Shown here: one piece after another, positions 7,481-16,154 of the stretch
Numbering within the stretch: the first letter of the stretch is position 1
Layout: every line of letters begins with the position of its first letter
The notes under the pieces: model-generated
The model's input: the letters and a program-made list of their open reading frames with translations, nothing else
Databases searched by the model: none
What the model was told of the DNA's origin: nothing
Source of the DNA: Coraliomargarita algicola
GTDB lineage: Bacteria > Verrucomicrobiota > Verrucomicrobiia > Opitutales > Coraliomargaritaceae
Length of the DNA stretch: 64,000 nucleotides
Assembly (NCBI RefSeq): GCF_033878955.1
Contig: NZ_CP138858.1
Coordinates: forward strand, 2,941,001 to 3,005,000
Direction: 5' to 3'
Translations under genes and position numbers: made by a program

Positions 7481-9166
7481 ATGAGTAATCCGAATAAAAA
7501 AAGTGTGTTGATGGATCTGTCTGATGCAGGTGGGTCAAATGAAAATCAGCGAACAATATCCGTTGTTTGGCTGTGCTTGGGCGCGTTGTTACTTTTTGCA
7601 GCTGGTTTGTATGCCTTTTTATCTATTTCAGGTCAGGGCGAGATTACGGAGACTTCTTTGGAGCAGTCGAAGGGGGCGCAGTCTGTTGAGCCTGCTGTCT
7701 CTCTGGCATCAGAGGTCGTTGCAGCCCCACTGAGTGTTGAGACTGCAGTGGCGGAAGCTCAGGCAGAGTCGTCCGATTTGTCGGAGTCCCTCGAGTCGAA
7801 AAGTGTAAACGATGCCTCTGAGATGGTTCCTTTGATGCAAGTTGGCCAAGCCCAGGGGCGGCATGTCGCAGAAGTGGATACTGCAACACATTTGAGTGAG
7901 ATCGAAGCGATCACAGAGCAAATTGCCGCGGAACTCGCGAGCACTACTAGCGATCATGCCATCGAGGCGCTTGCTTTTCAGTTGGAAGAAGCGCGTGCTT
8001 TGAATTCGGATCAGTCATCGATTCTTATGTTGGAGACGGCGTATGCTCAGGCTTTGTCAAAGCAAGGGATCGAGAGCATTCGCCGTGATTTTGCGCGGCT
8101 TGATAAGCTTGCTCAAGAGCATGCTATGCAGAATTACGCGACTCTAGAGTGGCGGCAATACTTGGAACAAGTAGAACATGCTGAAGGCCTTGCGACTGAG
8201 GCAGGGCCCTACGCGATGCTTAAAGCATATCGGCAGGCCTATGAATTGGGAAAGCAATTTGAGCAGGTGAGCTTAAAGAATCTATCAGCTCTGGCTCAGC
8301 GTGCGATGAGCCAGTCGGAGCCTGCCCGCGCGGTGGAACTGTATCAGAAATTACGCTTACTGGATTCCGATAACGCCGAGGCGCTTTCGTATTTACACCA
8401 GCATGCTTATGCGGCAGGTGAGCGGGTGCATGTTGCCCCATTTGGAATTAGAATGCGAATGGTGCCGGCGGGGAACTATACGATCGGAACGCCTGAGTTG
8501 GAGTTTCAGCGTGATGCGGATGAGTACTTGCATTCGGTTACACTGACTCGCGCTTATTATATTGCCGAGACCGAACTGACTCAGGGGCAGTGGATGGCAG
8601 TCATGGGGGAGTTGCCACAACAAATGCGCAATGATGCTTCAGCTAGAGGTGATACGCTTCCTGTGCATTCAGTTACATGGACTGAAGCCGTCAATTTTTG
8701 TGAGCAGCTATCCGCGCATTCGGATTCGATGCAATATCGGCTTCCGAGCGAGGCGGAGTGGGAAATTGCCTGTCGTGCGAATCAACAAGCTGCCTACAAT
8801 ACTGGATCGAATCAATTGAGCTTACAGCAGGCGAATGTGTTTGATCCCCAGTCGCCTCGTAATCATGATCAAGCGCTCCCTGTCGCTAGTTATCAGCCGA
8901 ATGATTGGGGCTTGTATGACATGCATGGCAATGTCTGGGAATGGTGTCATGATTGGCTCGCTGATTACTCCCAACTAGGTCCTGTCGATCCGATGAACGT
9001 TGAAGGTGGGAATGCGGCCGATGAAAATCTGCGCACCAAAGTCCTGCGCGGTGGTTCCTACTATGATGAGGCCCCACTCAGTCGTTCCGGGAACCGTTGG
9101 AGTTATGCGCCGAGTGTAGCCACCCAATACATCGGCTTCCGTATCGCATCTACGGCTCAGTTTTAA
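7481..9166 (+). CDS. Membrane-anchored SUMF1/FGE-like domain protein
   Basis: This 561-residue protein has one N-terminal membrane segment (about residues 27-50, WLCLGALLLFAAGLYAFL), a long Glu/Ala-rich, probably helical region (60-310) and a C-terminal formylglycine-generating-enzyme-like domain (about 318-560). Diagnostic motifs are MVPAGNYTIGTPE, TELTQGQWMAVMG, RLPSEAEWEIACR, GNVWEWCHDW and VLRGGSYYDE. The C-x4-C pair that carries catalysis in true sulfatase-maturing enzymes is absent: residues after RGGS are YYDEAPLSRS. It is therefore unlikely to make formylglycine and may be a structural or binding module. The PstS-like gene follows after 27 bp, and both head the TonB cluster. A related architecture is at 32894-34648. 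Confidence 0.8.
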   Translation: MSNPNKKSVLMDLSDAGGSNENQRTISVVWLCLGALLLFAAGLYAFLSISGQGEITETSLEQSKGAQSVEPAVSLASEVVAAPLSVETAVAEAQAESSDLSESLESKSVNDASEMVPLMQVGQAQGRHVAEVDTATHLSEIEAITEQIAAELASTTSDHAIEALAFQLEEARALNSDQSSILMLETAYAQALSKQGIESIRRDFARLDKLAQEHAMQNYATLEWRQYLEQVEHAEGLATEAGPYAMLKAYRQAYELGKQFEQVSLKNLSALAQRAMSQSEPARAVELYQKLRLLDSDNAEALSYLHQHAYAAGERVHVAPFGIRMRMVPAGNYTIGTPELEFQRDADEYLHSVTLTRAYYIAETELTQGQWMAVMGELPQQMRNDASARGDTLPVHSVTWTEAVNFCEQLSAHSDSMQYRLPSEAEWEIACRANQQAAYNTGSNQLSLQQANVFDPQSPRNHDQALPVASYQPNDWGLYDMHGNVWEWCHDWLADYSQLGPVDPMNVEGGNAADENLRTKVLRGGSYYDEAPLSRSGNRWSYAPSVATQYIGFRIASTAQF

Positions 9167-9193
9167 TTTTTCAATTACTTACGTAAACTTGCT

Positions 9194-10261
9194 ATGAAAC
9201 ATACCTACACAAGTCTGGGCTCCGCCTTTTTGCTGGCGATTGCACTTTTATCCGGCTGCCAAGAAGGCAATCGAAAGCAGGCGGCCACTCCGCTGGGCCA
9301 ATCAGCTACAAGCCGCCAATCGGTCGCAGTCACTGCAAGTCCCGCGGTGATGACGCCGCAGCCGGTGCCTGCGATCCATGCAGTGAGCGCTCCATACCCT
9401 GCCTATTCGGTGCAGGTGCCATTGCAGGGGTATTTGAGGAGTATTGGCTCGGATACAATGGATGAACTGTTGGCGGAGTGGGAGGCAGAGTTAGGTCGAT
9501 TTCAAACCGGGCTTCGTTTTCGACATGAGGGGAAGGGGTCTTCGACCGCGATCCCTGCTCTGTTGGAGCAGCGTTCCGACATCGGCCCGATGAGCCGTGT
9601 GATGAAGGGCGATGAGAGCGCACGCTTTGAGCAAGCTTTTGGTTACAAAGCAACACAGTTAGCAGTCGCAGTGGATACGCTGGCTGTGTATGTCCACCCA
9701 GATAATCCAATACTAGAGACGGGGCTATCGCTGGAGCAAATCGCGGCTATATTTAGCGAATCAGACTCTCCGATTCAGCGTTGGGGGCAACTTGGTTTAA
9801 CAGGACCGTGGAGCAATGCGCCGATCCGACTCCATGGTCGCAATCCAGCCTCCGGTACCCACGCCTTCTTTAAGTCACATGCACTGAACGGACGCACCTT
9901 TCGCGAGAGTTTAACAGAGCATGCGGGGAGTGCCGAGGTGGTGCGCCATGTGGGGATGGATCCTTATAGTATCGGGTATTCCGGGATTGCATATAAAACG
10001 GCAAACGTGGCGACGCTTCCCCTGCAGGCAGCGGATGGCAATTTTGTAAACGCCAATAAGCGCAATGCGGCTCGCGGTATTTATCCCCTGACACGTAGTT
10101 TATATGTGATTCTCAATATCAATCCTGAGCAAGGGCCTACCGATCTACAGAAAGAGTTCCTACGCTTCGTTTACAGTCGTGAAGGGCAGCAGATTGTAGA
10201 GCAAGTTGGCTATTTTCCCATTGATCCAGCCATTGCGCAGCAAGTATTGCAGCAGTATTAG
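9194..10261 (+). CDS. PstS-like phosphate-binding lipoprotein in TonB cluster
   Basis: This 355-residue protein has a lipobox (LLSGC, Cys22), so it is predicted to be a lipoprotein. It then has a type II periplasmic binding domain of the PstS family with the phosphate-contact motifs SIGSDTMDEL, GKGSSTAIPALL, IGPMSR and GRNPASGTHAFF. The pstS at 57123 shares all four motifs, so these are paralogues. No Pst permease is nearby. It sits instead between the SUMF1-like gene and the DUF3450-TolQ-ExbBD-TonB genes, an arrangement I associate with TonB2-type clusters in marine bacteria. It may pass phosphate or a similar oxyanion to another carrier, or sense it. That role is inference. Confidence 0.8.
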   Translation: MKHTYTSLGSAFLLAIALLSGCQEGNRKQAATPLGQSATSRQSVAVTASPAVMTPQPVPAIHAVSAPYPAYSVQVPLQGYLRSIGSDTMDELLAEWEAELGRFQTGLRFRHEGKGSSTAIPALLEQRSDIGPMSRVMKGDESARFEQAFGYKATQLAVAVDTLAVYVHPDNPILETGLSLEQIAAIFSESDSPIQRWGQLGLTGPWSNAPIRLHGRNPASGTHAFFKSHALNGRTFRESLTEHAGSAEVVRHVGMDPYSIGYSGIAYKTANVATLPLQAADGNFVNANKRNAARGIYPLTRSLYVILNINPEQGPTDLQKEFLRFVYSREGQQIVEQVGYFPIDPAIAQQVLQQY

Positions 10262-10270
10262 TTTAGCTGG

Positions 10271-10327
10271 GCCCATGCATTCATGGGCACTGAAATGAGT
10301 CGTTCATTGCAATTCTCAATTGCAATG
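10271..10327. repeat. Two perfect hairpins between PstS-like and DUF3450 genes
   Basis: GCCCATG (10271-10277) pairs with CATGGGC (10282-10288) around CATT, and CATTGCAATT (10305-10314) pairs with AATTGCAATG (10318-10327) around CTC. Neither has a T-run. They may be a 3' stabiliser or processing site that separates expression of the lipoprotein from the TonB genes. Confidence 0.5.
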
Positions 10328-10460
10328 CTGGTAGTGAGACTCAGTATCATGCTTGACCTGTTTGAGGCGAGCTCGCATTTTGCGGGCGGATTATTCAAAC
10401 GCAGGCCGTTTTTCGAGGAGCTCCCTCGAGGATCGCGATGCTGGAACCACTCACTTTATT

Positions 10461-11228
10461 ATGAAACGACTAACACTTGCGCTGATGAGCGCATATATAT
10501 CCGTAGCCAGTGCCTCGCCGGAGGCGCTCGACGACGTGCGTACGACGATCGGCGAGTGGGCCACTGCTGAGAAGGCGATCTCGCGCGAATCTCTGCAATG
10601 GCAGGAGGAACGAGTGTTACTGGAAGATCTTTTAACTGTCGCGGACAAGCGGGTGGCCAAATTGGAAGCCATCATTGAAGAGCACGAAGGCTTTGTTTCG
10701 ACTGCAGATGCCAAGCGTCTGGAGCTCTTGGACCAAAGTGAGCGAGTCGCCGCGGATGTGCAGCAGATCGAAAGTTTTCTGGTTAAAATGGAGCGCGGGC
10801 TGCGCGAGTTGAAGCCGCGCTTGCCGGAGCCCTTGCAGGAAGAGTTGGAGCCGGTTTATCAGCGCCTTCCTCTGCAGGCGGACGAAACGACTCTCGGTTT
10901 GGGCGAGCGCATGCAGTCTGTGGTGAACCTGCTGGGCAAGATTCGTGAATTTGACGCCAAGATTTCCTTAAGCGAAAGCATCCGCGCGCTGCCGGGCAGT
11001 GAGGTGGAAGTTTCCTTCCGCACGCTGTGGATTGGCCTGGGGCAGGCTTACTACCTGGCGCCAAACGATGCGGGCTATGGCAAATTAGGAACGGCGGGCT
11101 GGGAGTGGCACTCGCAGCCGGAATTGGCCGCCAAGATTCAGGAGTGCATCGCACTGGTGGAAGGCCGCAGCACCGAGCCGAAGTTAATTGAGCTGCCAGT
11201 TGCACTGAAAGAAGGGGCTGTGAAATGA
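10461..11228 (+). CDS. DUF3450 family periplasmic protein
   Basis: This 255-residue exported protein has a short signal peptide (MKRLTLALMSAYISVASAS) and then a long coiled coil (about 25-115). A C-terminal region contains SFRTLWIGLGQAYYLAP and GWEWHSQPELAAKI, typical of DUF3450. The family nearly always lies directly upstream of a TolQ/ExbB-like gene in TonB2-type clusters and is thought to act with it in the periplasm. The stop overlaps the start of the next gene by 4 bp (ATGA), so translation is coupled. The ATG at 10461 was chosen over an upstream in-frame start because it gives a clean signal peptide. Confidence 0.85.
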   Translation: MKRLTLALMSAYISVASASPEALDDVRTTIGEWATAEKAISRESLQWQEERVLLEDLLTVADKRVAKLEAIIEEHEGFVSTADAKRLELLDQSERVAADVQQIESFLVKMERGLRELKPRLPEPLQEELEPVYQRLPLQADETTLGLGERMQSVVNLLGKIREFDAKISLSESIRALPGSEVEVSFRTLWIGLGQAYYLAPNDAGYGKLGTAGWEWHSQPELAAKIQECIALVEGRSTEPKLIELPVALKEGAVK

Positions 11229-12655
11229 ATGGGTCTATCAACACTTTTAAACGCGGGCTAAAGCACCGCGCTACTTTTCCGGTCGTTGCGCTCGCACTCT
11301 TACTCGGCTCTTTGAGCGCGTCCGCGCAAACGCTGGAACAAATCACCCAGGCGCGCGAAGCGAAGCTCGAGGCCTCTTTGCAAGAGTTGCACGCTTTACG
11401 CGAATCGATCCAAGCTGAGCGCTTGCCGTTGACGCGTGACTTGAATGCGACCCATGCCAAAGCGGATGAACTGGAGGACGAAGTCGCACGTGTGCGTCGC
11501 CTCAAGGACAGTCAAAGTGTGGAGCTGGAGACCCTGCGTGAGCGGGTGACCGGGCGTCAGCGCGAAGTCGACTATGTGACACGCACCTTGATGCCTCGCT
11601 ATTTGGCCAACTACGAGGCCGCGCTCTCGGTAGGCGAGCTGGAGACGGTGGGCGAAAGCATCCGTGAGTATAATTTATATCTTGAAAATGCCGATGCCAG
11701 TGAGGCGGACAAGCTGGCCGCTGGTTTGACGCTGATGGCGGATTCGCTGCAGCAGTTGGAGTCACTGCTGGGCGGGCAAATCTATGCTGGCAATGCGCTC
11801 ACGCCAGAGGGCACCTTGCTCGCTGGGGATTTCGTGCAGGTGGGCCCCTTGCTCTACTTTGGAGCCAGTGATCAATCCACCGCCGGCTTCGCACTCGCCT
11901 CACGCTCCGAGCGTGCAGATTTGCACCCTCTGGAGGACGAGGCGGCCGGAGAGATCTTTACCGTGCTGTCCTCCGGCTCTGGCCAGCTGCCGGTCGATCC
12001 CACCTTGGGCGACGCGCTCGCAGTCGAGCAAGCCAAGGACAGCATTCCGGAGCACCTGGTCAAGGGCGGTGTCTGGGTCTATCCAATCCTCGCCTTCGCC
12101 CTTGTGGCCACGGTCGTGTCGATTTTCAAGGCACTGCAAGTCTTCTCGGTGCGTCATCCGCAGCCACTGGTCATCCACGATATTATCAAGCACTTACGCG
12201 CAGGCGAGAAGCCTGCCGCCCTAGAGCTTGCGAAGGCGCAGCCACAGCCCACACGTGAAATGCTGGTCATGGCCGTCGAACATGCCGACGAATCGACCGA
12301 GATGGTCGAGGAGGTGATGTATGAGGCCATGCTCACCACACAGCCGAAGCTGGAGCGCTTTCTCAATGTGATCGCAGTCACCGCCGCGGCGGCACCCTTG
12401 CTGGGGCTGCTGGGCACAGTGACGGGGATTATTAAAACCTTCCGCCTGATGACCGTCTTCGGTGCGGGCGATCCTAAGCCCCTGATTTCCGGTATCTCGG
12501 AAGCGCTGATCACCACCGAGCTCGGTCTGATTCTCGCGATCCCTGCCTTGGTGATGCATGCAATGCTCTCGCGCAAGGTGGCTGGTATCATGGCACGCCT
12601 GGAGAAGACGGCTGTGACTTTCGTCAATGGCCTCTCCCGCAGCAAGCCTGAGTAA
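11225..12655 (+). CDS. MotA/TolQ/ExbB proton channel protein with periplasmic coiled coil (TtpC-like)
   Basis: This 476-residue protein has a signal peptide (ALALLLGSLSASAQ, about residues 20-35), a periplasmic coiled coil (about 37-120), a linker region to about 275 and a C-terminal MotA/TolQ/ExbB domain. The channel part has a membrane helix starting YPILAFALVATVVSIF, then the two family helices AAAAPLLGLLGTVTGIIKTF and SGISEALITTELGLILAIP. This matches TtpC of Vibrio TonB2 systems, which links ExbB2/ExbD2 to TonB2. It sits after DUF3450 and before a second, short ExbB, exactly as in those systems. Confidence 0.85.
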   Translation: MNGSINTFKRGLKHRATFPVVALALLLGSLSASAQTLEQITQAREAKLEASLQELHALRESIQAERLPLTRDLNATHAKADELEDEVARVRRLKDSQSVELETLRERVTGRQREVDYVTRTLMPRYLANYEAALSVGELETVGESIREYNLYLENADASEADKLAAGLTLMADSLQQLESLLGGQIYAGNALTPEGTLLAGDFVQVGPLLYFGASDQSTAGFALASRSERADLHPLEDEAAGEIFTVLSSGSGQLPVDPTLGDALAVEQAKDSIPEHLVKGGVWVYPILAFALVATVVSIFKALQVFSVRHPQPLVIHDIIKHLRAGEKPAALELAKAQPQPTREMLVMAVEHADESTEMVEEVMYEAMLTTQPKLERFLNVIAVTAAAAPLLGLLGTVTGIIKTFRLMTVFGAGDPKPLISGISEALITTELGLILAIPALVMHAMLSRKVAGIMARLEKTAVTFVNGLSRSKPE

Positions 12656-12666
12656 GATTGTTCGCC

Positions 12667-13368
12667 ATGTTTGGAATACTCGCAGTTCTCGAATCGAATG
12701 CACCGGAGAAAATTCCGGTGGATTTGCTCGATTACGCCCTCGGCATTTGGTCCAGCGGGGGCTGGCTGATGCTGCCGCTACTGCTCTTGACCATTTTTAT
12801 CTATGCCACCGCGTTGAATCTATTTTGCCGGGTGCACTTTCACTTTCTGCTCAAAGGGCGTATTCATAACTTGGATGCGAGCACCCTTGCCCGCTCACAG
12901 GAAGAGTCGGTGGTCTTAGCGCGCAAGCTGGTTAACTACGGGGCGCTGAGTGCTGAGGAGGTGCGGCGTCATTTTGAAGCTGTGCGCAACGAGTATCTAC
13001 CCTTCGTGGATCGCCGGATACGTTTTCTAGGCATCATTATCACAGCCGGTCCGCTACTGGGCCTGCTCGGCACGGTGACAGGTATGCTGTCGACCTTTGA
13101 CGGTATGCTGGTGGTCGCGGGCAACCGCTTCGATAGCATTGTGACAGGTATTTCAGAGGCATTAATCACCACCCAGACCGGTCTCATTATCTCGATCCCC
13201 GCCATCGTCATCCTTTCGCTGATTGTGCAGCGCCGCAATGCCCTGGTGCTCGCGATCGCCCGCCTGGAGCGCTATAATACACGGCTGGCCCTGCGCGCCG
13301 ACTGTCCCGTGCCGGCGCAACTCGAACGCTTTAAGGCCGCCATCGGAAAATCAAAAAGTAAATCATGA
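12667..13368 (+). CDS. exbB: Biopolymer transport protein ExbB
   Basis: This 233-residue inner-membrane protein forms the proton channel that powers TonB together with ExbD. There are three membrane helices: GGWLMLPLLLLTIFIYATAL, the conserved AGPLLGLLGTVTGMLSTFDG, and GISEALITTQTGLIISIPA. The length is typical. The ATG at 12667 was preferred to a TTG three codons upstream. Its stop overlaps the exbD start by 4 bp. It is the second channel protein in the cluster, the first being the larger TtpC-like protein. Confidence 0.88.
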   Translation: MFGILAVLESNAPEKIPVDLLDYALGIWSSGGWLMLPLLLLTIFIYATALNLFCRVHFHFLLKGRIHNLDASTLARSQEESVVLARKLVNYGALSAEEVRRHFEAVRNEYLPFVDRRIRFLGIIITAGPLLGLLGTVTGMLSTFDGMLVVAGNRFDSIVTGISEALITTQTGLIISIPAIVILSLIVQRRNALVLAIARLERYNTRLALRADCPVPAQLERFKAAIGKSKSKS

Positions 13369-13769
13369 AACGTCGCCGCTTACTCTATGCTTCTGAAACG
13401 AAGAGTGAAGAGATCAATGTCTCTCCACTGATCGATATCGTTTTCATTTTGCTGATTTTCTTCATTGTGACGACCGTCTTCGTGGAAGAGACCGGCGTGG
13501 AGGTCAGCCGTCCGCAGGCCGCCTCGGCCAGCATGTTGGAAAAAAACTCAATCCTCATCGCCATCACATCCGAGGGCAACGTCGTATATGGCGGCCGCGA
13601 GATCGGGCTCAGTGGCGTGCGTGGCACGGTGCAGCGATTACTGAAAAGCGATGAGATGCCCGTGATCGTGCAAGTGGACAAGGCCGTCTCGATCGAGCTC
13701 TACACCAAGGTACACGATGCCGCGCTGCTAGCCGGTGCCAAGCGTATCAGCATGGCCACGACGCACTAA
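13365..13769 (+). CDS. exbD: Biopolymer transport protein ExbD
   Basis: This 134-residue protein has one membrane helix (IDIVFILLIFFIVTTVFV) that contains the proton-carrying Asp in NVSPLIDIVFILLIFF, followed by a periplasmic domain with MPVIVQVDKAVSIELY and LLAGAKRISMAT. It works with ExbB to pass proton-motive force to TonB. Start and stop fit the tight operon spacing: a 4-bp overlap upstream and 28 bp downstream to the TonB start. Confidence 0.9.
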   Translation: MKRRRLLYASETKSEEINVSPLIDIVFILLIFFIVTTVFVEETGVEVSRPQAASASMLEKNSILIAITSEGNVVYGGREIGLSGVRGTVQRLLKSDEMPVIVQVDKAVSIELYTKVHDAALLAGAKRISMATTH

Positions 13770-13797
13770 GACTGGAGCGCTGAAAACTGAATTTATA

Positions 13798-14463
13798 ATG
13801 TCACAAGAATTTCCCAGGCAAAATTGGAAGTGGGCGCCCTATCTCGCGATCGGGGGCGCCTGTCTCTTGGCGGTGCTACTGTTCTTGTTGATCCCTCTCA
13901 CGCAAATGTTGAATTCGCCCAAGCCACCACATCTGATGGTGCGCGAGATGCAGTTGAGCGCCCTGCCGCCGCCTCCAGCGACACCTCCACTACCCGAAGA
14001 AACACCTCCGCCCGAGCCACAACAGGTGGTGCAGGATATGCCGAGTGAGCCCACGCCGATTGATTTGCCTCTGTTGGATGTGGACTTGAGCCCCGGTAAT
14101 GCCGATGCCATCGCAATGGGCGCGCCGATGCCCAGCTTGCAGATGCAGACCGATACCATTGCTGACATTCAAAAGATGTTTAGTTTCGACGACCTGCCCG
14201 AAGTGCCGCGCCTCGTCAATACACCCAACTTCCGTTTTCCTCCCAATTTGGCGCGTAGAGGTGTGGACAAGGGCAAGGTGATCGTCGAGATCGACATCCT
14301 ACCCAACGGCTCCGCCAAGTTGCGGCGCATTGTGTCCTCTTCTCATGTCGAGCTGGAGGAGGTTGCCAGAAAGATCATCGCCCGTGCCCGCTTTACTAAA
14401 CCGATGGTCGGTGGCGTGCCGCAAACCGTGCGCGGCTTGTTCCCACTTGTGCTGCAAAATTAA
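13798..14463 (+). CDS. tonB: TonB family energy transducer
   Basis: This 221-residue protein has an N-terminal membrane anchor (YLAIGGACLLAVLLFLLIPL, about residues 15-35), a Pro-rich spacer (LPPPPATPPLPEETPPPEPQ) and a C-terminal TonB domain (about 140-221) ending KPMVGGVPQTVRGLFPLVLQN. The short periplasmic spacer resembles TonB2-type proteins, which need a TtpC partner to reach receptors. ATG 13798 was chosen because it places the anchor at the N-terminus. The likely clients are TonB-dependent receptors, two of which are in this window at 17355 and 60001. Confidence 0.88.
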   Translation: MSQEFPRQNWKWAPYLAIGGACLLAVLLFLLIPLTQMLNSPKPPHLMVREMQLSALPPPPATPPLPEETPPPEPQQVVQDMPSEPTPIDLPLLDVDLSPGNADAIAMGAPMPSLQMQTDTIADIQKMFSFDDLPEVPRLVNTPNFRFPPNLARRGVDKGKVIVEIDILPNGSAKLRRIVSSSHVELEEVARKIIARARFTKPMVGGVPQTVRGLFPLVLQN

Positions 14464-14475
14464 GAATCAATCCTT

Positions 14476-15828
14476 ATGAAACGCTTCTCTACATTATATC
14501 TTGTATCTTCGCTACTCACTCTGTCCTTGAGTCATGCGGCCGTCCCTTTTCAGCTGACCGATTCCAGCCCCGGCAGCGTCGAGTTTCGTGAGCGCTTTTT
14601 AGGCAATTACGGCATGCTCTCCGAGCTCGAGCCTAGCGTGAGCGTTCAGGACAAGCCGCTGTTTGTGCGGGTGGAGCCCTTTCTACGCAATAACCCCCAG
14701 CAGGCGATTCAAGTGCTGGAGTCGGCCTTGAATAATGAGTCGAGCCCCGCCTTTCGCTTTCTGTTGGGCAGCTTGTATTACCAGACCAGCCGCTATGGAC
14801 AGGCCGAGCAAAATTTGCGCATGGCAGTTAAAGCCTTTCCTGATTTTCGCCGTGCCTATCGCACGCTCGGCTTGATCTATGTGCAGAACAACCGCTACCC
14901 CGAAGCCATCACCGCATGGCTGAAGGTCATCTCACTGGGCGGGGGCGATGCGCAGAGCTATGGTTTGTTAGGCTATGCCTATCTGACCGAAGGCAAATAT
15001 CAGAGCGCGCTCAGTGCCTATCAAATGGCGCGCATGTTTAAGCCCGACAGCGTCGACTTCCGTCGTGGCGAAGCCCAATCGCTGCTTGAGACCGGGCAAT
15101 ATCGCCAGGCCGCCGCGCTCTTCGAAGAGTTGATCGCCGAGCAACCCACCGTGCCCGACACATGGTTACTGCAGGCCAATACCTTCTTACAATTAGAGCG
15201 CTACGACGAGGCGATTGCGAATCTCGAAGTCGTGCACAGCATGGGCGCCGGCTCCCGCGACAGTCGCTTTCTGCTCGGTAACTTGTATCTACGCGAGGAG
15301 AACTATCGGCCCGCGCTGCAGGCCTATCAGGCCGGCTTGGCTCAGCCCGGCGAGCTCAATGTCACCTCCGCGCTCAAGCCACTTGATTATTTGATTGGTC
15401 GCGGCCTCATCGCCGAGTCACGGGTCTATTTGCAAGATTTGCAACAACGCTTGCCCGCGACACTCACGCCGGAGCAACAAGATCAGCTCGCCCTCGCCGA
15501 GGCGCAAATCGAGCGTCGCAGTGATGACTCCGCCGCAGCCATGGCCGTCTTAAAGCCATTGGTGGAACGCAACCCCTTACAAGGCGAGGCCTTATTGTTG
15601 ATTGCCGAGCTCGAACTCGAAGCCGAGCATTACGAAGAAGCCGTATTTTATTTGCAGCGTGCCCAATCCTTGCCCGAGCACAAGGTCGATGCCTTAGTCG
15701 CCCTCGGCCGCCTCGAAGTGGCCCGCGACGACTTTGCCGCGGCGCTCAAGCATCTGCGCGCCGCGCAGGAAATAGAAGCCCGCACAGGCGTCGCCCGCTA
15801 CATCCGCTCGATCGAGCAAGCGTTGTAA
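14476..15828 (+). CDS. Secreted TPR-repeat protein of the TonB cluster
   Basis: This 450-residue protein has a signal peptide (LVSSLLTLSLSHA) and then about ten tetratricopeptide repeats, e.g. RRAYRTLGLIYVQNNRYPEA and AQSYGLLGYAYLTEGKYQSA. TPR proteins are the usual last gene of TonB2-type clusters and probably act as periplasmic scaffolds. It starts 12 bp after tonB, so it is part of the same operon. No enzymatic motif is visible. Confidence 0.85.
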   Translation: MKRFSTLYLVSSLLTLSLSHAAVPFQLTDSSPGSVEFRERFLGNYGMLSELEPSVSVQDKPLFVRVEPFLRNNPQQAIQVLESALNNESSPAFRFLLGSLYYQTSRYGQAEQNLRMAVKAFPDFRRAYRTLGLIYVQNNRYPEAITAWLKVISLGGGDAQSYGLLGYAYLTEGKYQSALSAYQMARMFKPDSVDFRRGEAQSLLETGQYRQAAALFEELIAEQPTVPDTWLLQANTFLQLERYDEAIANLEVVHSMGAGSRDSRFLLGNLYLREENYRPALQAYQAGLAQPGELNVTSALKPLDYLIGRGLIAESRVYLQDLQQRLPATLTPEQQDQLALAEAQIERRSDDSAAAMAVLKPLVERNPLQGEALLLIAELELEAEHYEEAVFYLQRAQSLPEHKVDALVALGRLEVARDDFAAALKHLRAAQEIEARTGVARYIRSIEQAL

Positions 15829-16154
15829 GGCATCGTGGACTTAGGTCTTTTTCTCGAATTGCTAGGCTCTGGTTCTGTGGCATTGCCGCGATCGCTGGCT
15901 TCGGCAGTGTTTGTGTGGTTGCCCGGTATCTGTCGCATACATCGAATGGGTGTGCTCGGCATGTTGATAACTTAATATGGTGAAATTCCTGGGTATAATC
16001 GCCTTCAAACAGACTGCGTAATCCCGCTTAGCGGAATGATCAGTCTGGCTGCGGTTCCGCACGGCCGCTGTCAGTCCCGCCCCGGGGGAATGAGCGTAGC
16101 GAGTCTGAAAAGCTGGGGGACTTAGTGCCCTGGCTACTCGATTTCGAGTTTTAG
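15829..16154. other. Intergenic stretch with no recognisable gene
   Basis: No credible reading frame was found on either strand. GC-rich short inverted segments occur (for example the perfect palindrome ACTCGA-TT-TCGAGT at 16136-16149), possibly a weak terminator between the convergent TPR gene and the small membrane-protein gene. I see no RNA gene. Confidence 0.5.

Noticed and set aside
7481..9166. Calling this a sulfatase-maturing formylglycine-generating enzyme
   Set aside because: The domain is SUMF1-like but the catalytic cysteine pair is missing and no sulfatase is nearby.
10783..11505. A 240-residue minus-strand frame across DUF3450 and the TtpC-like gene
   Set aside because: Low-complexity Ser/Pro/Arg composition and it spans two real, coupled genes on the other strand.
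16020..16149. GC-rich inverted segments as a structured RNA
   Set aside because: Only short imperfect pairings apart from one 6-bp palindrome; no known RNA consensus.
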